Origin: Cupriavidus sp. WKF15 | GTDB taxonomy: Bacteria; Pseudomonadota; Gammaproteobacteria; Burkholderiales; Burkholderiaceae | Direction: 5' to 3' | Length of the DNA stretch: 64,000 nucleotides | NCBI RefSeq assembly: GCF_029278605.1 | Contig: NZ_CP119573.1 | Coordinates: forward strand, 1,488,001-1,552,000 | Part shown: positions 1 to 8,108 of the stretch, piece after piece | Layout: every line of letters begins with the position of its first letter | Numbering within the stretch: the stretch's first letter is position 1 | Position numbers and translations under genes: made by a program | The notes under the pieces: model-generated | What the model was told of the DNA's origin: nothing | The model's database searches: none | The model's input: only the letters and a program-made list of their open reading frames with translations

Positions 1-52
1 TTGCTAGCGCAGCCTCGTGCTCGGCCTCACTCTTGACGGGAAGCCTTGACAT
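1..52 (-). CDS. N-terminal fragment of a possible HigA-like antitoxin (runs off the left edge)
   Basis: Reading leftward from an ATG at 52-50 gives MSRLPVKSEAEHEAALA before the window ends. The R-x-P-x-K-(S/T)-E-A-x-x-x-A-A-L-A pattern is typical of the first residues of HigA-type XRE antitoxins. A GGAAGAG stretch lies directly against the start codon, closer than usual. Only 17 residues are visible and no toxin gene is recognisable upstream, so this is a weak call based on the pattern alone. Confidence 0.3.
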   Translation of the reverse strand, partial: MSRLPVKSEAEHEAALA

Positions 53-214
53 CTCTTCCGACGACGTTGTCACGGGACCACAACAGTCATGACATCCAGG
101 GGTGCACTCGAATGTGGGAATTCGCGAGCGAAGAAATCTGATTTTTTGACTATTCATTGGCGCAGGTTCAGGCAGCCGGTCATCAGAAGCGGGGGCCGAT
201 CTCTTGCAGGTACA

Positions 215-1366
215 TCAACGGCCGGGCAGATGCCGCACGAGCCAGATCGACGCCGACATTGCGGCAATAATCCAGAGCGCTACGATCAACATCGCCGCAG
301 CGTAGCTGACGGGGCGATTTGCGGCCTCTGCCGCGGCTGCACGATGCTGGCGCATCACGTCAACCGGAATCCATCGTATTGCCAGCAGCAAGGCGAGAGG
401 CACCAACACCATGTCGTCCAGATGGCCAAGCACCGGAATGTAATCAGGAATCAGGTCAATGGGTGACAAGGCATAGGCGGAGACCGGCAAGGCAATCGCC
501 TTCGCATACCATGGTGTGCGGGGATCCTGGGCGGCCAGCCATACCGCATGCACATCCTGCCTGACTGCATGCGCCCAGCGCCGGGACCGTGCGAGCAGAT
601 GAGGCAGAAGATCACGGCGCCACAAGTGCAGACGCACATCGTCCAGGACCGGGACGGCAGCGAGCGCGACCAGCAGGGCTGCCAGCGCAAGCGTGGCGCT
701 GAACCCGACGTGCTTGAACCCCAGCGCGCCAATCACGCCACCGGCAAAGAACAATGCGACCAGTGTGATGAGTACCCGCAGCTTGTGCCGATTGGCGAGC
801 ACCAGTGGCTTGCCAGGATCGGCTCTGGACAGGTTGCAATAGAACAGCTTGCCGAGCTCGATGCCGATGTCGGTGACCATGCCGGTCACGTGCGTGGTGC
901 GGATCTCGGCGTTCGACAGCTTGGTGACCATGGCATTTTGCAAGCCCATGATGAAACAGAGCACCATGACCGTTGCTGGTACAAACAACCATTCGTGGTG
1001 CTCGAGATTGCCGCCGAGCAGGCCAAAACACACCAGCAGCGCGGCCTCCAGCATGAGCGGCAATGCATATTCGCTATGCAGCCTCTCGCGCCGGGCCCAG
1101 TTGATCAGCACCGCCGAGCAGGCCGCGCCCGCCAGGAACGACAGCAGGGCCCCCAGGCCATCCAGCATCAGCCAGAAACTGCCAAGCGCCAGGTTGTCGG
1201 CCATGGCGGACACGATGCCCGACATGTGCGAGGTGTACTGCTGCACAGCCAGGAACCCGCCCGCGTTGGTCGCCCCGGCGACAAAGGCCAGGTAGCAGGC
1301 CAGTTGCCGATTGATTCCGGGATTGCGCTCCTTCCCGGTGAGCCTGCGCAAGTACAGGATTGGCAT
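215..1366 (-). CDS. DUF1275 (YoaK-like) membrane protein fused to a DUF1232 (YkvA-like) domain
   Basis: This is a 383-residue inner-membrane protein. Residues about 18-225 form a DUF1275/YoaK domain with some six hydrophobic segments and the family features GATNAGGFLAV and MGLQNAMVTKLS. Residues about 255-345 form a DUF1232 domain, shown by the signature ALSPIDLIPDYIPVLGHLDD. A last membrane segment closes the protein (about 355-377). Both domain families usually occur as separate proteins and neither has a firmly known biochemical function. The start codon has no clear Shine-Dalgarno sequence. The gene sits about 40 bp downstream of the spermidine-synthase-like gene on the same strand and may be co-transcribed with it. 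Confidence 0.75.
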   Translation of the reverse strand: MPILYLRRLTGKERNPGINRQLACYLAFVAGATNAGGFLAVQQYTSHMSGIVSAMADNLALGSFWLMLDGLGALLSFLAGAACSAVLINWARRERLHSEYALPLMLEAALLVCFGLLGGNLEHHEWLFVPATVMVLCFIMGLQNAMVTKLSNAEIRTTHVTGMVTDIGIELGKLFYCNLSRADPGKPLVLANRHKLRVLITLVALFFAGGVIGALGFKHVGFSATLALAALLVALAAVPVLDDVRLHLWRRDLLPHLLARSRRWAHAVRQDVHAVWLAAQDPRTPWYAKAIALPVSAYALSPIDLIPDYIPVLGHLDDMVLVPLALLLAIRWIPVDVMRQHRAAAAEAANRPVSYAAAMLIVALWIIAAMSASIWLVRHLPGR

Positions 1367-1405
1367 GGTCGCGTTGATCAGGGGGCTGTGCGCGAGAGGG
1401 GGAGG

Positions 1406-2236
1406 TCAGGACAGAATCTGCGGCCTTGCCAGCTTATGCCAGGCGGCGCGATCCGACGCAAGCTGCTCGCCGCGCTTCAGGCGGCGGGCAGCCGTAGTGA
1501 GTTTCAGTGAATGCGCCGTTTCCAGGATGCGCGCCCGCGCCATCAGCGTGTCCAGGGAGGGCAGCCTGTGCGCGCCCTTCCAGGCAAACAGCGTGTAGTT
1601 GGCGCTGTCCTCCGAAAGGGAAATTGACATCGAATTGCCGAACGCGGTGCTGACTTCCTCCAGATAGAGCGGGATATCGGGATCGCTTTCGAGGAAATTG
1701 GCGACCAGCACGCCCGTATCGCTCAAGCGTGCATGACAGGCCGCATAGAAGTCAGCCGTGCCCAACTGCACTGGCATGCCGTCGGCCAGGAACCCGTCCA
1801 CCAGGATCACGTCCGGCCGCGCATTCTGGTTCGCGACATATTCGGCGCCATCCGCGCAGACCACCTCGAGTCGTTCGTCGTCCGGCGGGATCTGGAACTG
1901 CTCGCGCAGGGCAATGACCGCCGGGTTGATTTCGATCGCCACAATCGTGGTGTTGGGCAGATGCCGGTAGCAATATTTGGCAAGAGAACCGCCACCCAGG
2001 CCGATCATCGAGATTCTGGCTGGAGTCGGGTGCAACAGCAGGAATCCCATCATCGTCCGGGTATATCCCAGCACGAGCTTGTCGGGGTCCTTGCGCGACA
2101 TGAAGCTTTGGGTAGCCAGCGCGTCGAAATGCAGCGACAGGGCGTGCTGGGTTTCCAGCACCTGCGGCGTGCCGTCGTTGGTCGCCTCGGCAAGAAATTT
2201 CAGATAAGCCTCAAACGAGGAGCGGTCGGCGAGCAT
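1406..2236 (-). CDS. Spermidine-synthase-like (spermine/spermidine synthase fold) protein
   Basis: The 276-residue protein has a Rossmann methyltransferase-type core. A glycine-rich nucleotide-binding loop (MIGLGGGSLAKY), the acidic IEINP strand end, a CADGAEY motif and DVILVDGF are all visible, matching the polyamine aminopropyltransferase fold. The start at 2236 is chosen because the reading frame further upstream only reads through the preceding HPr-like gene in the wrong frame. The HPr-like stop lies 13 bp upstream, so the two are probably one transcript. Many such stand-alone members are not true spermidine synthases, so substrate and reaction are uncertain. Confidence 0.7.
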   Translation of the reverse strand: MLADRSSFEAYLKFLAEATNDGTPQVLETQHALSLHFDALATQSFMSRKDPDKLVLGYTRTMMGFLLLHPTPARISMIGLGGGSLAKYCYRHLPNTTIVAIEINPAVIALREQFQIPPDDERLEVVCADGAEYVANQNARPDVILVDGFLADGMPVQLGTADFYAACHARLSDTGVLVANFLESDPDIPLYLEEVSTAFGNSMSISLSEDSANYTLFAWKGAHRLPSLDTLMARARILETAHSLKLTTAARRLKRGEQLASDRAAWHKLARPQILS

Positions 2237-2249
2237 CTGTCGGTTTCCA

Positions 2250-2522
2250 TTAGCGCGGTCTGGGGAGCGCTTCCCCCCTGAGCAAGGCGGCGATGGTGAC
2301 GATCGCGGCGGCCTCGTCCACGCCGTCCGCCTGGATGCACAGGTGTGTTCCCACGCGGGCGGACAGGCGCATGACCTCAAGCACGTTCTTGGCGTTCGCG
2401 ATCCAGGGGCCGTTGGTGAGTCGGATCTCGCACTCGAACTGATTGGCCGTGAAAGCCAGTCGCGCCGAATTGCGTCCTTGAAATCCGTCCCTGGCAGTTG
2501 CCTCTAACGTCACCTCTACCAC
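2250..2522 (-). CDS. HPr-like phosphocarrier-fold protein lacking the active-site histidine
   Basis: The 90-residue protein matches HPr in length and layout. A first beta strand (VTLEATARDGF) leads to the active-site loop, then FTANQFECEIRLTNG, then ANAKNVLEVMRLS in the position of the regulatory-serine helix, and finally a GVDEAAAIVTIAALL helix. In HPr the loop reads G-L-H-x-R-P-A with the phosphorylated His. Here it reads G-F-Q-G-R-N-S-A, so His is replaced by Gln. The Ser46 region also has Asn. It therefore cannot be phosphorylated in the usual way and may be a regulatory or scaffold relative. The start is GTG, preceded by GAGG at a good distance. It is the first gene of a likely operon with the spermidine-synthase-like gene. 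Confidence 0.65.
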   Translation of the reverse strand: MVEVTLEATARDGFQGRNSARLAFTANQFECEIRLTNGPWIANAKNVLEVMRLSARVGTHLCIQADGVDEAAAIVTIAALLRGEALPRPR

Positions 2523-2670
2523 TGTGTCCTCATTGAAGAATAGTGAACTCCAGGACGCCTACGTGCTGGCTTCGCCTGTGTATTACTCGGCACGCGTCTA
2601 ATGATTGGACTCTCAGAGGCATGGCGGTATGGCATCGGGTGAGCGTGGCGGGCGTCGTAGTTGTATGTAA

Positions 2671-2687
2671 TGATAATGCAGTTATCA
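2671..2687. promoter_or_regulatory. Inverted repeat upstream of ribbon-helix-helix gene (candidate operator)
   Basis: TGATAA and TTATCA face each other across a 5-bp spacer, 22 bp upstream of the RHH start at 2709. RHH repressors often bind short palindromes in their own promoters, so self-regulation is a reasonable inference. No binding evidence exists in the sequence itself. Confidence 0.4.
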
Positions 2688-2708
2688 CACAATGACACTC
2701 CAGCACGT

Positions 2709-2909
2709 ATGGAATCCAAGACTGCCCGCCTGACCGTACTAATCGATCCGGTGAAGAAACAGGCCCTTGAGACGCTGTGTGCCGCCCAGGACCAGACACC
2801 GTCTCAAGTTGTTCGCCAGCTGATTCGCGACTATTTGCAGGAGCACGAGGTGGACTACGCCACCAGGCCGAGGGTCGGCACGCCCAGGATGGCGAAGGAA
2901 GGCGGCTGA
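2709..2909 (+). CDS. Ribbon-helix-helix (CopG/MetJ-type) DNA-binding protein, paralogue 1
   Basis: This is a 66-residue protein beginning MESKTARLTVLIDPVKK. A beta strand (ARLTVLIDP) is followed by two helices (KKQALETLCAAQ and PSQVVRQLIRDYLQEH), the classic RHH layout. The start at 2709 rather than an upstream ATG is chosen because the paralogue at 10134-10409 begins at the same residue. It converges on the hyfI-like gene and is nearly the mirror image of the other RHH gene at the far end of the same cluster. No toxin partner is adjacent, so a transcription regulator is more likely than an antitoxin. Confidence 0.75.
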   Translation: MESKTARLTVLIDPVKKQALETLCAAQDQTPSQVVRQLIRDYLQEHEVDYATRPRVGTPRMAKEGG

Positions 2910-2939
2910 CACTGATACGTAGTAGAACGGGCAATCGCG

Positions 2940-3470
2940 CTAGCGCCGTGCGGAACCGGTCTGCCGCCGTCGCACGGCGTTCAGAATTCCGCGCAGGATC
3001 TCGATGGGGGGCGGTGGACAGCCTGGCACGGCTAAGTCGACCGGGATGACGTTGGCGACGCGGCCGCAGCTCGCATAGCTTTCCCCGTAGATCCCGCCGG
3101 TACAGGCGCAATCGCCTGTCGCCACCACCAGTCTTGGTTCGGGCGTCGCCGCGTAGGTGCGCCGCAGGGCCTCTTCCATATGACGCGAGACGGGTCCGGT
3201 CACCAGCAGCATGTCGGCATGGCGCGGGCTGGCGACGAACTTGATGCCCAGGCCTTCGATGTTGTAGTAGGGGTTGCCGAGTGCATGGATCTCCAGCTCG
3301 CAGCCATTGCACGAGCCGGCGTCGACCTGGCGGATCGTCAATGCCCGGCCGAGAATGTCGAGCAGTTCCTGGTGGATGTGTTGAACAGAGGCAGCCTCAC
3401 CCTCCGCGCAAGGCGGCGCAGGCTCGGTGACGATGCCGGTGCGGACGATCTGCTTGAGGATTTGCCACAT
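2940..3470 (-). CDS. hyfI: Hydrogenase-4-like small subunit (NuoB/HyfI family)
   Basis: The 176-residue protein is the iron-sulfur small subunit of a group-4-hydrogenase/complex-I-like module. Cysteines C54 and C57 (SCNGCE), C121 (GDCACTGG) and C151 (PGCPPPP) supply the four ligands of the proximal [4Fe-4S] cluster, all retained. It is shorter than E. coli HyfI because it lacks a C-terminal extension. The start ATG overlaps the stop of the large-subunit gene (TGATG), so translation is coupled. It is the last gene of the operon. No HyfH/NuoI-type ferredoxin subunit is present next to it. Confidence 0.85.
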   Translation of the reverse strand: MWQILKQIVRTGIVTEPAPPCAEGEAASVQHIHQELLDILGRALTIRQVDAGSCNGCELEIHALGNPYYNIEGLGIKFVASPRHADMLLVTGPVSRHMEEALRRTYAATPEPRLVVATGDCACTGGIYGESYASCGRVANVIPVDLAVPGCPPPPIEILRGILNAVRRRQTGSARR

Positions 3471-5020
3471 CAGAGGTCGTGCCCCGAATAGCTGAGGTTG
3501 AATGATTTGTTGATGAGCGGGAAGTCCGGCACGATATTGCCGATGATGGCGTGCTCGAGCACCGGCCAGTTCTGCCACGACGGGTCGTGGCAATGGCAGC
3601 GCAGGATACGGCCGTCATCGGCAAGTTCGAGCGAGACGAAGACCTCCCCACGCCAGCCCTCCACCCATCCCGCCCCGATCGTGGCGGTGCCGGGCGCCTG
3701 CGGCACGATTCGCGCGGCGCCCTCCGGCATGTCTGTACAGATGGCCCGGATCAGGCGCAGCGACTCCAACACTTCGTCGAATCGCACCGCCACGCGGGCG
3801 GCGACATCGCCGGCACTGTGGGTGGCCATTTTCACTGCCAACGCGTCGTAGGGCAGCCAGGCGTAGTCGCAGCGCAGGTCCGCCGCGCGGCCGCTGGCAC
3901 GCCCTGCCAGGCCGGTAAGCCCAAGCTCGGCAGCAAGCTGCGGCGACACGCGGCCCGCCCCAAGAAAACGGTCCTGCAGTCCGGCATGCTCGTCGTACAC
4001 CGCGCGCAGGGTACGGACTTCCTGCTCGATACGGTCGCACTGCTGCCGCAGGCGCTCAAGCATGGCGGGCGTCAAGTCCTGCGCAACGCCGCCTGGTACC
4101 ACGGCATCCATCATCAGCCGATGGCCGAAAGCCTCTGCGGACAGCCGCTGCCAGTCTTCGCGCAGGCGCGAGAATTGCGCCAGGCCGAAGGCCAGCCCCG
4201 CGTCGTTGCCCAGCGCCCCCAGGTCGCCCAGGTGATTGGCCACCCGCTCGCGCTCTAGCATCAGGGCGCGCAGCCAGCTTGCCCGCGGCGCGGGCGCGCA
4301 GTCCCAGGCGGACTCCAGCGCCATGCAGTAGGCCCAGGCATAAGCCACGGTGGAATCGCCCGAGACCCTTCCGGCCAGCCGGCAGCCCTCGAGCGGTGCC
4401 AGTTCGGTGAAACGCCGCTCGATGCCCTTGTGCGTGTAGCCCAGGTGTTCTTCCAGCCGCAGCACCTTCTCGCCGACCACGGAAAAGCGGAAGTGACCGG
4501 GTTCGATGATGCCGGCATGTACCGGGCCGACCGCAATCTCGTGCACCCCATCTCCCTCCACACGCACGAAAGGATAGTCGGCAGGCAGTTTGCCGGCCGT
4601 GGCCACACCCGCCTGCGCGCCGCTTTGCAGCGGCCGCGGCCCAGGCGGCCACAGGCCGTGGTCCAGCCAGGGCCGGACATCACGGCTGCCCTGCACGGCG
4701 ATACCCACCAGGTCGGTCATGGCACGCTGCATCCGGTCCGCGCTTGGGAATACGCCGCTGAGATCCGGCACTACGGGCGCGGCACCATCAAGGCGTAATT
4801 CGAGCCATATCAGTCCTCGCGGCACGGCGTACGCTGCACATGCCGCCAAGGTACCGCCGATGGCAAGCCGGTCGACGCCCCATAGCGCGACCAGGCGCCC
4901 GCCAGCGTCAGCCACCGCGCGGGCCGTTGCGGACCAGTCATCCTGCCCGACCAGGCCATGCCAGAGCGGCAGCGGCGCGGGCAACTGCTCCAGATCGAGG
5001 CTGAGATCTGCTGGTGTCAT
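3470..5020 (-). CDS. hyfG: Hydrogenase-4-like large subunit (NuoCD/HyfG family) without NiFe ligands
   Basis: The 516-residue protein joins a NuoC-like N-terminal part (about 1-135) to a NuoD/HycE-like catalytic domain. In [NiFe] hydrogenases two paired-cysteine motifs hold the metal centre (R-x-C-G-x-C and D-P-C-x-x-C). Here the first reads RVSGDS (residues 218-223), with Ser at both Cys positions. The second reads DPSWQN (479-484), with Ser and Asn. The complex therefore cannot be a [NiFe] hydrogenase. The start at 5020 (MTPADLS) fits the end of hyfF at 5025; a longer frame upstream only overlaps hyfF. It belongs with the hydrogenase-related (Ehr-type) complexes described as intermediate between complex I and hydrogenases. 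Confidence 0.85.
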   Translation of the reverse strand: MTPADLSLDLEQLPAPLPLWHGLVGQDDWSATARAVADAGGRLVALWGVDRLAIGGTLAACAAYAVPRGLIWLELRLDGAAPVVPDLSGVFPSADRMQRAMTDLVGIAVQGSRDVRPWLDHGLWPPGPRPLQSGAQAGVATAGKLPADYPFVRVEGDGVHEIAVGPVHAGIIEPGHFRFSVVGEKVLRLEEHLGYTHKGIERRFTELAPLEGCRLAGRVSGDSTVAYAWAYCMALESAWDCAPAPRASWLRALMLERERVANHLGDLGALGNDAGLAFGLAQFSRLREDWQRLSAEAFGHRLMMDAVVPGGVAQDLTPAMLERLRQQCDRIEQEVRTLRAVYDEHAGLQDRFLGAGRVSPQLAAELGLTGLAGRASGRAADLRCDYAWLPYDALAVKMATHSAGDVAARVAVRFDEVLESLRLIRAICTDMPEGAARIVPQAPGTATIGAGWVEGWRGEVFVSLELADDGRILRCHCHDPSWQNWPVLEHAIIGNIVPDFPLINKSFNLSYSGHDL

Positions 5021-5024
5021 CGGC

Positions 5025-6479
5025 TCAGCTCCCCAGCATTGCGGCGGCCTGCCGGTACCAGGTGTTGAGATACGGCGGGACATAGAGACCCAGCATCAGC
5101 CCCAGGGCGAGGTGTGTGAACACCGGGACCAGGGCTGGCGGATGCGCCAGCGGCTTGAGCGTGGTGTCGCCGAAGACCATTGGCTGCACCCGGCTGAACA
5201 CCGCCGCGAACGCCAACCCGAGTGCGATCAGCAGGAAGGGCGTAGCCCACGGCTGCTCGCGCATGGCGGTGGTGACGATCAGGAACTCGCTGGCGAAGAC
5301 GCCAAACGGCGGCATGCCCAGGATGGCGAGCGCCCCCAGCATCAGGCCCCAACCCACCGTGGGGCTGACGCGGATCAGTCCGCGGATGTCGTCCATGACT
5401 TGCGTGCCCGCTTTCTGCGCGGCGTGGCCGACGGCGAAGAAGATCGCAGACTTGACCAGCGAATGCACCGTCATGTGCAGCAGGCCGGCATAGCTGGCGA
5501 TCGGTCCGCCCATGCCGAAGGCGAAGGTCATCATCCCCATGTGCTCGATGGATGAATACGCAAACATGCGCTTGATGTCGCGCTGCCGGATCAGGAAGAA
5601 GACGGCTGCCACCACCGATACCAGGCCGAATCCCATCATCAGGCGGCCGGTGAGATGGTTGCCCAGTGCCGCATCGGTCAGCACCTTGCAGCGCAGCACG
5701 GCATAGAGCGCCACATTGAGCAGCAGGCCGGAGAGCACGGCCGACACGGGGGTAGGGCCTTCCGCGTGCGCGTCCGGCAGCCAGTTGTGCAGCGGGACCA
5801 GCCCGACCTTGGTGCCATAGCCGATAAACAGGAAGGCGAACGCCAGCGTGATGATGTTGGGATCGAGCTGGTGCTTGACCGCGTCCAGATTGGTCCACAG
5901 CAACGCGCCACCCTCCGCGCCGATGACTTTCTCGGCGGCCATGTAGAGCAGCACCGTGCCGAACAGCGCCTGGGCAATGCCCACCCCGCACAGGATGAAG
6001 TACTTCCATGCCGCCTCCAGGCTGGCCGCAGTGCGGTAGACGCTTACCAGCAGCACCGTCGTCAGCGTGGCAGCTTCCATCGCGACCCAGATGATGCCCA
6101 TATTGTTGGTCGTCAGCGCCAGCAGCATGGTGAAGGTGAAGAGCTGGTACATGCTGTGGTACAGGCGCAGCCGCGGCGGCGTCATCTTGCCGTGGTCGTG
6201 CTCCACCCGCATGTACGGCCGCGAAAAGATCGAGGTGGTCAGGCCCACGAATGCGGTCAGCGCTACGAGGAATACGTTCAGCGGGTCAATGTAGAACTCC
6301 CGGCTCCAGACCAGCATCGGGCCGTCGGCGACGATTTGCGCCGTCAGGACACAGGAGGCGAGGAACGTCCCCAGGCTGAAGGCGACATTGATGTCGCGTG
6401 CGCGCTCGCGATGCCCCACCAGAGCCAGTACCAGCCCGCCGGCGAGCGGACATGCGAGCAACAGGGCAAGCGCAATCAA
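5025..6479 (-). CDS. hyfF: Hydrogenase-4-like membrane subunit F (NuoL/M/N antiporter family)
   Basis: The 484-residue polytopic membrane protein carries the proton-translocating antiporter core of the Mrp/NuoN family: KVGLVPLHNWLPDAHAEGP with its conserved Lys and His, the RDIKRMFAYSSIEHMG stretch, and HSLVKSAIFFAVGH. It starts with TTG. A strong AAGGAGG six bases upstream, inside the end of hyfE, supports this start. The gene follows hyfE by one base and precedes hyfG by four, so it is one operon. Confidence 0.85.
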   Translation of the reverse strand: MIALALLLACPLAGGLVLALVGHRERARDINVAFSLGTFLASCVLTAQIVADGPMLVWSREFYIDPLNVFLVALTAFVGLTTSIFSRPYMRVEHDHGKMTPPRLRLYHSMYQLFTFTMLLALTTNNMGIIWVAMEAATLTTVLLVSVYRTAASLEAAWKYFILCGVGIAQALFGTVLLYMAAEKVIGAEGGALLWTNLDAVKHQLDPNIITLAFAFLFIGYGTKVGLVPLHNWLPDAHAEGPTPVSAVLSGLLLNVALYAVLRCKVLTDAALGNHLTGRLMMGFGLVSVVAAVFFLIRQRDIKRMFAYSSIEHMGMMTFAFGMGGPIASYAGLLHMTVHSLVKSAIFFAVGHAAQKAGTQVMDDIRGLIRVSPTVGWGLMLGALAILGMPPFGVFASEFLIVTTAMREQPWATPFLLIALGLAFAAVFSRVQPMVFGDTTLKPLAHPPALVPVFTHLALGLMLGLYVPPYLNTWYRQAAAMLGS

Positions 6480-6480
6480 C

Positions 6481-7140
6481 TCAATCCTCCTTCAGTTTTT
6501 CAAGATGGCGGATATCCAGGCTGTCGAACTGCTCACGGATCTGGAACATGAACACACCTAGGATCAGCACGCCGATCAGCACATCCAGCGCGATGCCCAG
6601 CTCGACCACCATCGGCATGCCGTAGGTCGCGGCGGTGGCCGCGAAGAAGAGGCCATTCTCCATTGCCAGGAAGCCGATGACCTGCGGCACCGCCTTGGAG
6701 CGCGTGATCATCATCAGGAAGGACAACAGCACGCAGGCCAGCGCAATGCCCAGCGTGCCGCTGGCGAGCTTCAGCGACAGCCGCGCGATTGGCATGGTGA
6801 GATTGAAGGCGAAGATCACCACCAGGATGCCGATCAGCATCGTGGTGGGAATGTTGATCAGCGTCTCGACATCGCGGCGGATCTGGAGACGATCGATAAC
6901 GCGGTGCAGCAGGTAGGGGATGAGCAGCACCTTGAGCATGGCGGTCAGGCCGGCCGACAGGTAAAGGTGCGGCTGGCCCGTCACGTAGCCGACGACGGCG
7001 GTGGCCACTGCCAGCGTCGCGCCCTGTAGCGTGAACAGGTTGATCAGCGACAGGATTCGTCGCTGCGAGATCATGGCGAAGGCGAGGATCAGGAGCACCG
7101 CACCAAGGAGGTTGACGAACTGGGTGAGGAGCGCAGTCAT
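6481..7140 (-). CDS. hyfE: Hydrogenase-4-like membrane subunit E
   Basis: The 219-residue protein is almost the same length as E. coli HyfE. It has about six to seven membrane segments, with the NuoK-like part showing FLAMENGLFFAATAATYGMP (membrane Glu in AMENG) and a charged C-terminus RHLEKLKED. NuoK-family subunits use the buried Glu in proton transfer. It is located between hyfC and hyfF, with the hyfF Shine-Dalgarno sequence embedded in its last codons. Confidence 0.82.
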   Translation of the reverse strand: MTALLTQFVNLLGAVLLILAFAMISQRRILSLINLFTLQGATLAVATAVVGYVTGQPHLYLSAGLTAMLKVLLIPYLLHRVIDRLQIRRDVETLINIPTTMLIGILVVIFAFNLTMPIARLSLKLASGTLGIALACVLLSFLMMITRSKAVPQVIGFLAMENGLFFAATAATYGMPMVVELGIALDVLIGVLILGVFMFQIREQFDSLDIRHLEKLKED

Positions 7141-7150
7141 TGCCGGGTGC

Positions 7151-8098
7151 TCAGTGAGCCAGCAGCAGGTGGACCAGCATGCCGATCACCGCCAGCAGAA
7201 AAGCGGTGGCCAGAAATTCCGGCACGCGGAAGATGCGCATCTTGGCGCTCACCGTTTCCAGCGCCGCCAGCAGGATTCCACCCACGATGAGCTTGAACAG
7301 CAGCGCGGGCAGCGCCAGCAGCATGGCCAGGGGAGCCTGCGCTTCCGCGACTCCCCACGGAAAGAACAGCGCCAGGCCGATGCAGGAATAGGCAAACAGC
7401 TTCAGGCTTGCCGCCCACTCCAGAAGCGCCAGGTGCCGGCCCGAGTATTCCAGGATCAGCGCCTCGTGGATCATCGTGAGCTCGAGGTGGGTGGCGGGGT
7501 TGTCGACCGGCACGCGGGCGTTCTCGGCCAGCGATACCATGGTGAACGCCACGCCGGCAAACGCCAGTCCCGGATAGATGGCCAGGTCCCGGTGCGCAAT
7601 CGTCTCGACAATGGTGGTGAGCGAGGTTGACTTGGAGACCAGCGAGGCGGAGAACAGCACCATCAGCAGCGCCGGTTCCGCCAGGAAGCCGACCAGCATT
7701 TCGCGCCGCGCACCGAGGGTTCCGAAAGCGGTGCCGACGTCCATTGCCGCCAGCGAGATGAAGACCCGCGCCAGCGCGAACAGGCCGACCAGGGCGATCG
7801 CGTCCGCGGCCGGAGCCAGCGGCAGGTCCGTGGACACTGTAGGGACGATCGAGCAGGCCAGCGCCATGCAGCCGAACACCACATAAGGCGTGGCGCGAAA
7901 CAATGGCGACGCGTTATCTGCAATCACCGATTCCTTGTTAAACAGCTTGTGCAGCATTCGGTACGGCTGCCAGATGCTGGGCGCCGACTTGTTCTGCAGC
8001 CAGGCCCGCCACTGATTGACCCAGCCGGTCAGCAGGGGCGCAAGCGTAATCGAGATCACGATCTCGATCAGCTGTGACAGAATCCCCGTCAGGCTCAT
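7151..8098 (-). CDS. hyfC: Hydrogenase-4-like membrane subunit C (NuoH family)
   Basis: At 315 residues this equals the length of E. coli HyfC. It has about eight membrane segments and the NuoH landmark loops: FNKESVIADNASPLFRATP near residue 60, and SLAENARVPVDNPATHLELTMIHEA near residue 205, with the acidic residues that line the quinone/proton path. NuoH-family subunits anchor the iron-sulfur arm to the membrane. hyfB ends 10 bp upstream and hyfE starts 10 bp downstream. Confidence 0.87.
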   Translation of the reverse strand: MSLTGILSQLIEIVISITLAPLLTGWVNQWRAWLQNKSAPSIWQPYRMLHKLFNKESVIADNASPLFRATPYVVFGCMALACSIVPTVSTDLPLAPAADAIALVGLFALARVFISLAAMDVGTAFGTLGARREMLVGFLAEPALLMVLFSASLVSKSTSLTTIVETIAHRDLAIYPGLAFAGVAFTMVSLAENARVPVDNPATHLELTMIHEALILEYSGRHLALLEWAASLKLFAYSCIGLALFFPWGVAEAQAPLAMLLALPALLFKLIVGGILLAALETVSAKMRIFRVPEFLATAFLLAVIGMLVHLLLAH

Positions 8099-8108
8099 GT
8101 AGCCCTCA

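Noticed and set aside
548..1510. A 320-codon open frame on the plus strand opposite the DUF1275-DUF1232 and spermidine-synthase-like genes
   Set aside because: It is antisense to proteins with clear family features, is rich in Gln, Arg and His as expected for reversed GC-rich codons, and has no recognisable domain.
2709..2909. Antitoxin of a toxin-antitoxin pair
   Set aside because: No toxin-sized gene (RelE, ParE, MazF or similar) overlaps or follows. The paralogue position in the hyf-like operon fits a regulator better.
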